Part shown: in pieces, positions 33,270-41,780 of the stretch
Position numbering within the stretch: the first letter of the stretch is position 1
How the letters are laid out: each line of letters starts with the position of its first letter
Source of the DNA: UBA940 sp031548515
GTDB lineage: Bacteria; Bacteroidota; Bacteroidia; Bacteroidales; Rikenellaceae
Assembly (NCBI GenBank): GCA_031548515.1
Contig: JAVBRB010000020.1
Coordinates: 21,830-85,829 of the forward strand
Length of the DNA stretch: 64,000 nt
Reading direction: 5' to 3'
Program-made: the position numbers and the translations under genes
Notes under the pieces: model-generated
What the model saw: only the letters and a program-made list of their open reading frames with translations
Databases searched by the model: none
Told to the model about the DNA's origin: nothing

Positions 33270-34100
33270 CTACGCCCTGTTCTTTTTTCTGTATTGGACG
33301 GGTGCAATACCTGTACTTTTCTTGAAAAGGCGAGAGAAATAGGCAGGGTCTTCAACGCCTACCCGCCCCGATATTTCACCGACTGGCATATCCGTATTCA
33401 TCAGCAGCGCCTTTGCTTCGAGTACTACGGCTTCGTGTATCCAAGCCACCGGCGGCTTGCCAGTAAACCGTTTCACAACTTTCTGCAGGTAATCGGAGGA
33501 GATACCGAGCCTGTCCGCATAATCGGCGACGGAAATCTTCAGGTCGCATTGCCCGAACACCGACTCGATGAATCGGTTGCAGATGTTGCTCTCCACAGAA
33601 AGGTCGCGCGGATGCTCCGATGCTTCCTCTATTTCGATAAGCAGCAGCGCCAGATATGATTTTATGATGCGCGGACTGCCGCCGGATTCGTACTCTGAAC
33701 AAAGCCTTTCGAAAATACCCGACACACAGGCCTGCACCTTTTCGTCGAACATGACTTTATGCGCGCCCCATCGCCTAAGGGAGGCATAAGCCTGCATCGG
33801 ATTAACGTTGCCGCTGACAAATCCTGTACTGAAGCCTCCCATATATCCTGCGCAGTTGTCGAAATAGCGCACTGAAAAAGTCTGTCCGGCCGGAATGGAA
33901 GCGCACTCTCCCGCCTTGAACAAGTACAACTCGCCGCCTATATTCATCAGCGCCTCGCCTTCGGTGAGGTAAAAAAAACTGTGTATCGCAGAGTGGATTA
34001 CCGGCCGCGGCCCTTCGACCTTGACGCCCCTCATATCCAACCGGCGAACGATGAAGAAATCGTCGTCGCCATATGGCATTCTGCCGAACATCTCGGCCAT
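33270..34100 (-). CDS. AraC-family transcriptional regulator with cupin sensor
   Basis: About 276 residues from ATG 34100; a GTG at 34133 is an alternative. The N-terminal half is a cupin-like ligand-binding domain (HSFFYLTEGEALMNIGGELYLFKAGECASIPAGQTF). The C-terminal ~100 residues are the AraC double HTH: ISVADYADRLGISSDYLQKVVKRFTGKPP and VGEISGRVGVEDPAYFSRLFKKSTGIAPVQYRKKN. It lies upstream of the TonB receptor on the same strand, the common arrangement for a regulator of an uptake locus. Inference: it activates 33113-29730. Confidence 0.9.
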   Translation of the reverse strand: MAEMFGRMPYGDDDFFIVRRLDMRGVKVEGPRPVIHSAIHSFFYLTEGEALMNIGGELYLFKAGECASIPAGQTFSVRYFDNCAGYMGGFSTGFVSGNVNPMQAYASLRRWGAHKVMFDEKVQACVSGIFERLCSEYESGGSPRIIKSYLALLLIEIEEASEHPRDLSVESNICNRFIESVFGQCDLKISVADYADRLGISSDYLQKVVKRFTGKPPVAWIHEAVVLEAKALLMNTDMPVGEISGRVGVEDPAYFSRLFKKSTGIAPVQYRKKNRA

Positions 34101-34537
34101 CGCCGACGAGATTTTATTGTTACGCCCGTGCACGATGGCAAAATTACTCTTTCTCGCATTAAAAACAAAAAAACGGTATTCAAAGACCTTCCGTCGCTTA
34201 CCCTTAGGGCAAATACTTCGACTTGACAGATATTCTCTTGCAAGAGGAATCGATATAGAAATACATTTTGTAACCTTCGCTGTCTTACCACAGTTTCTTT
34301 CGGATCTTGCAGGCTTGGAACTTACCCAGGAGACCGAGACATGAATTGTGGTTGTACGACTCTAAACATAATTATTTCACATAGTTACAGACAGCAGACG
34401 GAGAACCTTTTAGTGGGTGGTGCTATGGGGAGTTTGGGCGTAAAAACAGACTGTTTTCGTCGAATTTCAGAACAAAATCCATGATTACCCAAAAGCAAAA
34501 CGACCGACAATCCATTGATTATCAGCCGCCTTCCGAG
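34101..34537. other. Intergenic region between AraC gene and tRNA-Lys
   Basis: AT-rich. One open stretch of 69 codons on the plus strand starts at ATG 34135 and ends TGA 34344; it is basic, has no recognised family, RBS or -7 box, and I do not call it a gene. No terminator or repeat stands out. Confidence 0.4.
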
Positions 34538-34610
34538 TGCTCCCTCTGGGGCTCGAACCCAGGACCCCAACATTAAGAGTGTCGTGCTCTACCAACTGAG
34601 CTAAAGAAGC
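34538..34610 (-). tRNA. tRNA-Lys (anticodon CTT)
   Basis: Complete cloverleaf on the minus strand. Acceptor GCTTCTT pairs with AGGGAGC and contains two G-U pairs. D arm GCTC/GAGC, anticodon arm CGACA-CTCTTAA-TGTTG with anticodon CTT, T arm CTGGG-TTCGAGC-CCCAG. Discriminator A; CCA not encoded. It reads AAG. Confidence 0.93.
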
Positions 34611-34757
34611 ATTTTCGAGGGGCAAATATAGTGCAAGCCGAGAGATAATGCAAATTTATTTGCAAATTATCATAGGCGCAGCCTGTTTAAAACGGGTAGA
34701 AGCAAAAAAAATGTTAATTTTTTTAATGATAACCCGGAAGTTCACACTACCGGACAT

Positions 34758-35738
34758 CTACAACCCGGACAGGCTCTCTACAATCTTATGCTGCTCGGAC
34801 AGGAAACTGATCCGCTCCTGCTCCCCGCTCCCGGTTATCATTACAGACTGTTTCTGCAAAGACCGCATCCAACATTGCACAGCTTCAAACGTCGTCTGTT
34901 CGGTGGAAGCAATCCCGTCTAACAGGAACGCCTTTATTATCGTCAACCGCAGGTCGGGTGCCGATACATATGTATAATTGGTATCCACATTCACACTGGA
35001 AATATAGATATTCACCTTTTTACCGGTTTCCCTGTATGCCCCGGCACGGGACAAGTCGTCTATATAGTCCAATATCCTGAACAAATCGTCCATGATCGAC
35101 CTTACTTCGGCACCGGAAATAAGGCCTACATAGTAAAAATATTCGATATTGGTAATCAGATACTGAAAAAGCATGCGGTCAAAAACGAAATCCACATTCA
35201 GATGCTTCGACCATGCCACATGTTCCCACTGTATCTTCTGCAGTCTGTCTACGATAACAATATCCTTATAAGGTACTACCTGCTCCGAACGGTTGGAGTG
35301 ATATTTCCATTTGAACAGGTAAAATCTAAAAACGCTCTTATAATTTATATACAATGGCTGGGGCAATATATTTGTGATCTCGCCTACCTGAACATCCGAA
35401 TCCTTGCTGACAGATCTCATAATTTCGGTAATTTCCTCCATTATTGCGAAATCGGAGTCCGCCGGATCTATGTATTCGATCAGTTTCATCCTGAACGGCT
35501 GCGTTTTCTGCGAAGGATCCTTTTCCAGATTATCCAGAGAGATTCCGAGTTTGCGCGAGATCGTCATGACTTCGTTAAAAGTAAACGGCACTTCCTTCCT
35601 CAATCTCCTGTATACGGCCTCTCTGGCCAAACACAGCGTCTCGGCAAGGGTATTCACAATCTCTACCTTCTGGGGGATTTTCTGTGCGATCTCTTTCAGG
35701 AAACTATCATATAACTCATCTTCTTTCATACATCTCAT
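34758..35738 (-). CDS. BetR/HTH-type regulator, Bacteroidales-specific
   Basis: About 326 residues from ATG 35738 (35729 and 35780 are also in frame). The N-terminal 80 residues contain an HTH: KVEIVNTLAETLCLAREAVYRRLRKEVPFTFNEVMTISRKLGIS, like the BetR-type domain of gut Bacteroidales proteins. The remaining ~240 residues are mostly helical with no family I can name (FYLFKWKYHSNRSEQVV; FYYVGLISGAEVRSIMDDLFRILDYIDDLSRAG), perhaps a sensor domain. No signal peptide or membrane segment. A -7 box ends 6 bases before ATG 35738. Low GC compared with neighbours hints at transfer. Confidence 0.75.
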   Translation of the reverse strand: MRCMKEDELYDSFLKEIAQKIPQKVEIVNTLAETLCLAREAVYRRLRKEVPFTFNEVMTISRKLGISLDNLEKDPSQKTQPFRMKLIEYIDPADSDFAIMEEITEIMRSVSKDSDVQVGEITNILPQPLYINYKSVFRFYLFKWKYHSNRSEQVVPYKDIVIVDRLQKIQWEHVAWSKHLNVDFVFDRMLFQYLITNIEYFYYVGLISGAEVRSIMDDLFRILDYIDDLSRAGAYRETGKKVNIYISSVNVDTNYTYVSAPDLRLTIIKAFLLDGIASTEQTTFEAVQCWMRSLQKQSVMITGSGEQERISFLSEQHKIVESLSGL

Positions 35739-35744
35739 ATCGTA

Positions 35745-35752
35745 CAAATGTA
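35745..35752 (-). promoter_or_regulatory. -7 box adjacent to the BetR-like gene start
   Basis: CAAATGTA reads TACATTTG on the minus strand (TAnnTTTG). It ends 6 bases before ATG 35738: predicted leaderless mRNA, or a 9-nt leader if ATG 35729 is used. Confidence 0.5.
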
Positions 35753-35827
35753 TCAACAATTCCGTGTTTTTTCCTATCAATAACGCCGGTCGCCCGATTT
35801 TCGTATTGCAGTCTTACATGTTTTCAC

Positions 35828-35835
35828 TATTTTTG
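35828..35835 (+). promoter_or_regulatory. -7 box adjacent to the YfcE-like gene start
   Basis: TATTTTTG matches TAnnTTTG and ends 5 bases before the ATG at 35841: predicted leaderless mRNA, divergent from the BetR-like gene. Confidence 0.5.
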
Positions 35836-35840
35836 AGCAT

Positions 35841-36332
35841 ATGAAACCAATAGGCATCATATCGGACACCCACGGGTGTTTTGACAAACCGCTACAGGAT
35901 TTTCTGGCGGGAGTAGACGAAATCTGGCATGCCGGAGATATCGGCTCGCTCGAACTGGCCGACCGCATAGCCGGATTCAAACCCCTTCGCGCGGTTTATG
36001 GAAACATCGACGCTACACCTACGAGGCGCGCATTCCGGAAGACCGAATTCTTTGAGTGCGAGGGCCTGCGGATCATGATGACGCATATCGGAGGGTACTC
36101 TAATCGCTACGAGCAGTCTGTCGCCGAAACCATCTCGGCCGAAAAACCCGACATTCTGGTTACGGGGCACTCACACATACTGAAAATATTCCGTGACAAG
36201 ACATTCGGCCTGCTCAATATCAATCCAGGGGCCGCCGGATGTTACGGAATCCACACGGTCAGGACAGCCGTTAGGCTTACCCTCGACAACGGTGAAGCAC
36301 GTGACCTCGAAATCGGCGAGTGGCCGAGATAG
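35841..36332 (+). CDS. YfcE-family metallophosphoesterase
   Basis: 163 residues. The calcineurin-like metal ligands are present in order: ISDTHG (D-x-H), HAGDIG (GD), VYGNIDA (GN-x-D), THIG (H) and TGHSHI (GH-x-H). Small bacterial members hydrolyse phosphodiesters or phosphonates; the physiological substrate is unknown. It is divergent from the BetR-like gene and followed after about 110 bases by the Clp ATPase, which has its own -7 box. Confidence 0.92.
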   Translation: MKPIGIISDTHGCFDKPLQDFLAGVDEIWHAGDIGSLELADRIAGFKPLRAVYGNIDATPTRRAFRKTEFFECEGLRIMMTHIGGYSNRYEQSVAETISAEKPDILVTGHSHILKIFRDKTFGLLNINPGAAGCYGIHTVRTAVRLTLDNGEARDLEIGEWPR

Positions 36333-36411
36333 CCGTTCCGTCTTCCGGCGCACCGGGCCTCCATCTAATGAATTTACAAATTCTATAAAATATTCCTATA
36401 TAGGACTCCGT

Positions 36412-36419
36412 TATATTTG
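36412..36419 (+). promoter_or_regulatory. -7 box of the Clp ATPase gene
   Basis: TATATTTG matches TAnnTTTG, with a leader of about 16-20 nt to ATG 36441. Confidence 0.6.
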
Positions 36420-36440
36420 CCTAACAACGGAGATGGAATA

Positions 36441-38765
36441 ATGCAAAAAAGACAATCAATACTGCTCGAGAACCTAATCGCACTGTCGGCTTTCGACGCG
36501 GAAAAGAAAAACCACCAGACCCATCTGCTCGACAGGTTGTTCCTGCTTTTACTGGGACAGGAAAACTGCCACGCCATGAAGATATTGAGGAACAGGCTTA
36601 AGGACTGGGAACTGTACCAGATCAAGATACGCATAGAGCGTGAAATAGAAAAATCTGAAGCATCGGCCCCTAAAACCGACCGCGAAGAGTTCTATTCTGA
36701 ACTCGTCACCAGGCTGACCGCCGTTTCGGGCCACGACGCAAAACCCAATACCGCTCATTTGCTTCTGTATATACTTTCAGAACCCGAGAGCATCGCTGCA
36801 AAGATATTAGGCTTATATCACATCAAGACCGTCGAAATATCTTCAGAACTTGCAAAGCTGTCTGCAGAAGAGAACTATCTGAGCGAAATACGCATCGTCC
36901 GCCGCCGGGATATCCGTCCAGAGGACGATGACCGGGAACTTCCAGAAGAAGAGGCAAAGCCACGTGGAAAAAAACCGGCCATGCTCGATAAGTATGGCGT
37001 CGAATTGACATGCGCAGCCCGGGAAGGACGCATCGACACAGTCGTGGGACGCAACAGGGAGATAGAACGGCTCGTCCAGATACTCGGACGCCGCAAGAAG
37101 AACAATCCTATCCTGGTCGGCGAAGCCGGCGTAGGCAAGAGCGCCATAGTCGAGGGTCTGGCCCTTCAGATAGCGTCGGGTGAGGCACCCGAATCGCTAC
37201 AAGGTAAAAAAGTGTGGTCTCTAGACATGGCTTCGCTGATCGCCGGGACCAAATTCCGCGGCGAGTTCGAGGAACGTATCAAGGAATTGATGACGGAACT
37301 CGCGAAACAAAAAGACACCATCGTCTTCATCGACGAGATACATACCATAGTGGGCACAGGAAGTTCCCAAGGGAGCCTCGACACCGCGAACATACTGAAA
37401 CCCGCGCTCGCCCGCGGAGAACTCCAATGCATCGGAGCCACGACGCTCGACGAATACCGCGAAAACATCGAAAAGGATGCCGCGCTCGAACGCCGCTTCC
37501 AGAAAATCATAGTGGAACCTACAAACAGGGAGGATACGCTGGAAATCCTGCGCAACATCAAATCACACTACGAAAAACACCACTCAGTGACATATACCGA
37601 CGAAGCCCTGTTCGCCTGCGTCGACCTCACGGAACGCTACATCACCGACCGCCACTTCCCCGACAAGGCCATCGACGCGATGGACGAAGCCGGCTCGAAA
37701 GCACACATCTTCGGTTGTACAGGAAGAGAAGGACATGTGGAGATAACTCCCGAACATATCGAGGAAATCATCACTACCATGACAGGCATCCCCGTGGAGA
37801 AGATTTCGCAGGGAGAGCAGTCGCGGCTGTCTACCCTCCGGCAGCATCTTTCGGAAGTTGTCGTGGGACAGGATGCAGCGGTGGGAAAAGTCGCGCGATC
37901 GATCGTCCGCAGCCGCGCCGGCCTTAAAGACCCCAACAAACCTATCGGAGTGTTCCTGTTCGTAGGGCCTACCGGAGTGGGAAAGACACTGCTCGCAAAA
38001 GAACTTTCCAAATGGATGTTCGACCGCAGCGACGCGCTGATACGCATCGACATGAGCGAATTCTCGGAAAAGCACAACGTTTCACGGTTGATCGGTTCCC
38101 CCCCTGGATACGTGGGTTACGGCGAAGGCGGCCAGCTCACGGAAGCGGTCCGCCGCCAGCCCTACTCGGTCGTGCTGTTCGACGAGGTAGAAAAGGCCCA
38201 TCCGGACGTATTTAATGTGATGCTGCAGATGTTTGACGACGGGCACCTCACCGACGGGCTTGGGCGCAAGGTGGATTTCCGCAACACCATAATAATAATG
38301 ACTTCCAATGTCGGATCGCGGGCCATAGCGCAAAAAGGTTCGGCAGTGGGATACAACACCTCGAAAACGATCAGCAGAGAGATTGCCAACAAGGAAGCCG
38401 ATTACCGGTGCGCACTCAATCAGACCTTCGCGCCCGAATTTATAAACCGCATCGACGACATCGTGATATTCAACACCCTCACGGGCGAAAACGTGGAAAA
38501 AGTGGTGGAACTCGAACTCGGGGAACTAGTGGCGCGTGCCGAAAAACTGGGCTACAGGCTCGAAATTTCGGAAGCGGCCAAACGCGAACTGGCGGCCGTG
38601 GGTTACGAGCCTGAATACGGTGTACGCTCGCTCAAACGGGCCATCCTCGACATGGTCGAAGAACCTCTGGCGCAGATGATCGTCGATGGCGGGATAAAAC
38701 CCGGCGAAACAATCGATATCGTCCATTCTGGCGAAGCTATAGAGCTGCTCGTCAAAGCTGCGTAA
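36441..38765 (+). CDS. Clp-family AAA+ unfoldase (ClpA/ClpC type)
   Basis: About 774 residues from ATG 36441; a TTG at 36417 overlaps the -7 box. An N-terminal Clp N-like domain (1-150) is followed by AAA1 with Walker A GEAGVGKSA near 227 and Walker B VFIDEIHTI. AAA2 has GPTGVGKTLL near 509, LFDEVEKAHPDVFN and the GVRSLKRAI sensor-2 region. There is no long coiled-coil middle domain, so it is not ClpB. An AVGYN segment after the AAA2 Walker B sits where ClpA/ClpC carry the ClpP-docking IGL/IGF loop. It would feed substrates to ClpP. No clpS or clpP is adjacent. Confidence 0.88.
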   Translation: MQKRQSILLENLIALSAFDAEKKNHQTHLLDRLFLLLLGQENCHAMKILRNRLKDWELYQIKIRIEREIEKSEASAPKTDREEFYSELVTRLTAVSGHDAKPNTAHLLLYILSEPESIAAKILGLYHIKTVEISSELAKLSAEENYLSEIRIVRRRDIRPEDDDRELPEEEAKPRGKKPAMLDKYGVELTCAAREGRIDTVVGRNREIERLVQILGRRKKNNPILVGEAGVGKSAIVEGLALQIASGEAPESLQGKKVWSLDMASLIAGTKFRGEFEERIKELMTELAKQKDTIVFIDEIHTIVGTGSSQGSLDTANILKPALARGELQCIGATTLDEYRENIEKDAALERRFQKIIVEPTNREDTLEILRNIKSHYEKHHSVTYTDEALFACVDLTERYITDRHFPDKAIDAMDEAGSKAHIFGCTGREGHVEITPEHIEEIITTMTGIPVEKISQGEQSRLSTLRQHLSEVVVGQDAAVGKVARSIVRSRAGLKDPNKPIGVFLFVGPTGVGKTLLAKELSKWMFDRSDALIRIDMSEFSEKHNVSRLIGSPPGYVGYGEGGQLTEAVRRQPYSVVLFDEVEKAHPDVFNVMLQMFDDGHLTDGLGRKVDFRNTIIIMTSNVGSRAIAQKGSAVGYNTSKTISREIANKEADYRCALNQTFAPEFINRIDDIVIFNTLTGENVEKVVELELGELVARAEKLGYRLEISEAAKRELAAVGYEPEYGVRSLKRAILDMVEEPLAQMIVDGGIKPGETIDIVHSGEAIELLVKAA

Positions 38766-38829
38766 CGACAAACTGCCGGGTAGCGGCAGCGAAAAGCCCA
38801 GACCTAACTTTAGAAACCTAATCTTTGCC

Positions 38830-38867
38830 GGCGGCCGTCCCATTTCTGAATGAGGCGGCCTTTTTTC
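38830..38867 (+). terminator. Terminator of the Clp ATPase gene
   Basis: Stem GGCCG/CGGCC with an 18-nt loop followed by T6. Confidence 0.65.
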
Positions 38868-39156
38868 ATTTCACGATGAGTTCGCGGACAAGAACGTGTC
38901 CGGACCGAAGATTTATCTCGTCGCGCAGGAACGTGCGCTGCATAAAGGTTTCGTGGCGGACGACAGCCGAGGTTATCTTCACGATCATAATGCCGTTCTT
39001 GTAGGTGACTTCGCCGGTGTACGCCGCGACAAGAGGGCCTGCGACCTCTGCCCATATATCCGGCAGGCGGCCCTCGGCGAGCTTCCGCCGGATCGACGGA
39101 TCGCGAAACAGGTCGTCTAACAACTCCCCCACCCTGACTGTCCGTGTCCTGCGCAT
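38866..39156 (-). CDS. DUF721/DciA-like protein
   Basis: 96 residues matching DUF721: VGELLDDLFRDPSIRRKLAEGRLPDIWAEVAGPLVAAYTGEVTYKNGIMIVKITSAVVRHE, with the conserved W-x-x-V-G/A-x-x-x-x-T pattern and a KH-like fold. DciA proteins help load the replicative helicase in bacteria lacking DnaC or DnaI; none of those is seen here. It follows recF by 2 bases on the same strand, the usual Bacteroidota arrangement. Confidence 0.88.
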   Translation of the reverse strand: MRRTRTVRVGELLDDLFRDPSIRRKLAEGRLPDIWAEVAGPLVAAYTGEVTYKNGIMIVKITSAVVRHETFMQRTFLRDEINLRSGHVLVRELIVK

Positions 39157-39158
39157 GC

Positions 39159-40262
39159 CTACCGTATTTTTTCTATTTCCCCGTCACGGAGTTCGAACAG
39201 CGAGTATTCGCGTCCGCCGTCGCGCAGAATGGATTCGAGGCGCGGACGGTTGCAGTCCGATATGAAAACCTGTCCGAAATGTTCGGTATCGACAAGCCCG
39301 ATGAGCCTTTCCACCCGTCCGGCATCGAGCTTATCGAAAAGATCGTCGAGCAGCAGTATGGGCTTTTCGCCCGAAGCATCGCGCACCACAGCGAACTGCG
39401 CAAGTTTCAGCGCAATAAGGAACGACTTCTGCTGCCCCTGCGAGCCGTACTTTTTCAGCGGATACCCGCCGATGCGCATAGCGATATCGTCGCGGTGGAC
39501 ACCGCTTGTCGAGAACTGGTTGATAAGATCCTTTTCGCGCGCGGAGGCAAGCACCTCCATGAAATCGCAACCTGCAAGTTCCGACCGGTAGCGCAATTCC
39601 ACCTCCTCACGATCGTCGGAGAGCGTACGGTAGTAATCCGCAACGAATGGCTGCAACTTTGCTATCACTTCGGCGCGCCTGGCGTAAATCGTCCGTCCAT
39701 GCTCTGCCATCTGCATATCGAGCACATCGAGAAGCTCCCTGCATCCGGAATTGAAGGGTTGTTTCAAAAGGCGGTTGCGCTCGGACAGCACCGTATTATA
39801 GCGCATCAGGGCGTTCAGGTACTCGCGATCGAGCTGCGAAATGAAAGCGTTGAGCCAACGGCGGCGCTCGTCTGCGGCATCGGCTATCAGGAATGCATCC
39901 GACGGCGAAACCATCACCACCGGAATGACCCCCACGTGGTCGGAGAGGCGTTCGTACTCCTTCCCGCAGTATTTCAGCTTTTTGCCTCCCGGCGGAGAGA
40001 ACGAGCAGACAACACTCAGATTCCGTCCCGCGTCGTCGGCGTACTCCCCCTCGGCGACGAAGAACTGCGCACCGTGACGAAGGCTCTGGCGGTCGGTCAT
40101 CCCCAACGAACTCTTGCACATCGACAAGTAATGCACTGCGTCGAGCACGTTGGTTTTTCCGGCCCCGTTCTCGCCCGTGAAACAGTTGATTCCCTCTGAG
40201 AATCCAGGTGCTGCAGAGGCTATATTCTTGAAATTGACGAGCGAAAGTTTACGCAGTTTCAT
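39159..40262 (-). CDS. recF: DNA replication and repair protein RecF
   Basis: 367 residues, an SMC-like ATPase that helps load RecA at gapped DNA. Walker A GENGAGKTN is at 30-38, the ABC-type signature region SQGQQKSFLIALKLAQ near 276, and Walker B ILLLDDLFDKLD near 303. A minus-strand -7 box TACCTTTG (40290-40283) lies about 20 bases before the ATG. It is co-transcribed with the DUF721 gene and divergent from the TPR gene. Confidence 0.95.
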   Translation of the reverse strand: MKLRKLSLVNFKNIASAAPGFSEGINCFTGENGAGKTNVLDAVHYLSMCKSSLGMTDRQSLRHGAQFFVAEGEYADDAGRNLSVVCSFSPPGGKKLKYCGKEYERLSDHVGVIPVVMVSPSDAFLIADAADERRRWLNAFISQLDREYLNALMRYNTVLSERNRLLKQPFNSGCRELLDVLDMQMAEHGRTIYARRAEVIAKLQPFVADYYRTLSDDREEVELRYRSELAGCDFMEVLASAREKDLINQFSTSGVHRDDIAMRIGGYPLKKYGSQGQQKSFLIALKLAQFAVVRDASGEKPILLLDDLFDKLDAGRVERLIGLVDTEHFGQVFISDCNRPRLESILRDGGREYSLFELRDGEIEKIR

Positions 40263-40282
40263 GGGCGGCGGTTTTTCAACTC

Positions 40283-40290
40283 CAAAGGTA
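40283..40290 (-). promoter_or_regulatory. -7 box of recF-dciA promoter
   Basis: CAAAGGTA reads TACCTTTG on the minus strand, 20 bases before the recF ATG. Confidence 0.55.
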
Positions 40291-40354
40291 GCAAATATCC
40301 CGGGATCGCCCTCAAATTTTAATGGCCCGTATTTCTTTTTTATATAAAAAGAGT

Positions 40355-40362
40355 TACCTTTG
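40355..40362 (+). promoter_or_regulatory. -7 box of the TPR-ribH promoter
   Basis: TACCTTTG matches TAnnTTTG, the same box as the divergent recF promoter. Leader of about 30 nt. Confidence 0.55.
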
Positions 40363-40398
40363 TAGCCTGATTTTGAAAAACTAAATAAGATTTATCAT

Positions 40399-41118
40399 AT
40401 GGCAAACAAAGCAGGCTCGACCGCAAAAAAGGCCGCCGCAGTTGAAAAAGACCCTGAAGTGAAGATCGAGAACGCCCTCGGCAAAACCGAACTGTTCTTC
40501 GAAAAGAACTGGAAAATATTAACTACGGTCGGTGTAGCGATTTTGGTTCTGGCCGGAGCGATATACGGATATCAGGCTTTCTACAAAGCCCCTCAAGGCA
40601 AAAAAGCGGCCGACGCCATGTATGTAGCCCAGCAGCTTTTCGATCAGGAAGACTATGCGACCGCGCTCAAAGGCGACGGAAACAACCTCGGTTTCGCAGA
40701 CATAGCCGACAACTACGGCGGCACCCGCCAGGCAAGCCTTGCAGCCCATTATGCCGGCATCTGCTTCATGCAGGAAGGCGATCTTGACAGCGCATTGGAA
40801 TATCTGTCGAAATACAAAGCCACCAAAGGCGCGCCCAACGGCCTTGTGAACGCCGAGAACGAAGGACTTAAAGGCGACATCTACGTGCAGAAAGGTGACT
40901 ACGTATCTGCCATAAAGCATTTCGAGAAAGCCGCCGCTGCCGCAGATAACATAGCGACCACACCCTTATATCTTAAAAAACTGGGCCTTGCGTATGAAGC
41001 AGCCGGCGACTACGCCGCTGCAGTGAAGGCTTACCACCGCGTATCGGACGAATATCCGGCCAGCCTCGAAGCACGCGAAAGCGAAAAATTCGCATCGGCT
41101 GCCGAACAGAAAATGTAA
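40399..41118 (+). CDS. Membrane-anchored tetratricopeptide-repeat protein
   Basis: 239 residues. A lysine/alanine-rich cytoplasmic start is followed by one transmembrane helix at about 40-60 (ILTTVGVAILVLAGAIYGYQ). TPR-like helices follow: ADAMYVAQQLFDQEDYATAL, SLAAHYAGICFMQEGDLDSALEYLSKY, LKKLGLAYEAAGDYAAAVKAY. The topology resembles YfgM-type proteins that scaffold periplasmic chaperones or SecYEG, but this is inference. It is 9 bases upstream of ribH and probably co-transcribed. Confidence 0.87.
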   Translation: MANKAGSTAKKAAAVEKDPEVKIENALGKTELFFEKNWKILTTVGVAILVLAGAIYGYQAFYKAPQGKKAADAMYVAQQLFDQEDYATALKGDGNNLGFADIADNYGGTRQASLAAHYAGICFMQEGDLDSALEYLSKYKATKGAPNGLVNAENEGLKGDIYVQKGDYVSAIKHFEKAAAAADNIATTPLYLKKLGLAYEAAGDYAAAVKAYHRVSDEYPASLEARESEKFASAAEQKM

Positions 41119-41127
41119 CTCCGACCG

Positions 41128-41661
41128 ATGTCAGGTAAAAAAAAGGATCTTTCGCAATTCGACTCTCCGTTGCCGTCAGCCGACGACATGAAGTTCGGTA
41201 TCGTGGTGTCGGAATGGAACCGGGAAGTGACTGAATCCCTGCTCAGAGGAGCCGTGCGTACACTCCGCAGCGCCGGTTGCGCAGAACACAACATTCTCAT
41301 CAAGTACGTTCCGGGGACATTCGAGCTTCCGCTCGGCGCGCAGTTCTTTGCCGAATATACTGATGTCGATGCTGTTATCGCACTTGGATGCGTCATCCAG
41401 GGGGACACACGCCATTTCGATTTCATCTGCCAGGGAACTACACAAGGTATTATGCAGCTGCAGATCACATGGAACATGCCGATTATCTTTGGAGTACTGA
41501 CTACCAACGACATGCAGCAGGCCCTCGACCGGGCTGGCGGAAAACACGGCAACAAGGGTGACGAAGCCGCTGCAACCGCCGTCAACATGGTCAAGCTTCA
41601 AAATGAAATGGAGCAGTCGGCTGAGAACATCAACCGCGAATTCACGAGAAACGTAAATTAG
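41128..41661 (+). CDS. ribH: 6,7-dimethyl-8-ribityllumazine synthase
   Basis: 177 residues. It condenses ribulose-derived butanone phosphate with the ribitylamino-pyrimidinedione in riboflavin synthesis. Motifs: FGIVVSEWNREVTESLL (substrate W/N), VPGTFELPLGAQ, ALGCVIQGDTRHFDFI (catalytic histidine) and FGVLTTNDMQQALDRAGG. The last ~20 residues extend beyond the core. The stop lies inside a nested palindrome. No other rib gene is in the window. Confidence 0.95.
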   Translation: MSGKKKDLSQFDSPLPSADDMKFGIVVSEWNREVTESLLRGAVRTLRSAGCAEHNILIKYVPGTFELPLGAQFFAEYTDVDAVIALGCVIQGDTRHFDFICQGTTQGIMQLQITWNMPIIFGVLTTNDMQQALDRAGGKHGNKGDEAAATAVNMVKLQNEMEQSAENINREFTRNVN

Positions 41662-41777
41662 CTATTAGTGATTAATATTAGACGTGAGTCTGATTACTCA
41701 TAAAGCAAAACCCGCGACATAAATCGCGGGTTTTGCTTTATACTAACGGCGCTTTATAACTAATCACTAATAGCTAA
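41658..41777. repeat. Nested palindrome between ribH and aminopeptidase P
   Basis: The outer arms TTAGCTATTAGTGATTA (41658-41674) and TAATCACTAATAGCTAA (41761-41777) are a perfect 17-bp inverted repeat. The inner part is the strong terminator hairpin at 41701-41742. The left arm overlaps the ribH stop codon. Confidence 0.8.
41701..41742. terminator. Bidirectional terminator between ribH and aminopeptidase P
   Basis: Perfect stem TAAAGCAAAACCCGCGA/TCGCGGGTTTTGCTTTA with a short loop. The convergent genes share it. Confidence 0.92.
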
Positions 41778-41780
41778 TAA

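Noticed and set aside
34135..34344. 69-codon plus-strand ORF before tRNA-Lys
   Set aside because: No promoter box, RBS or family, and AT-rich DNA easily gives such frames.
36441..38765. ClpB assignment for the Clp ATPase
   Set aside because: The long coiled-coil middle domain of ClpB is absent and a ClpP-loop-like segment is present.
39144..40199. 351-codon open frame on the plus strand
   Set aside because: It lies entirely antisense to recF, whose motifs are certain; a high-GC codon-bias shadow.
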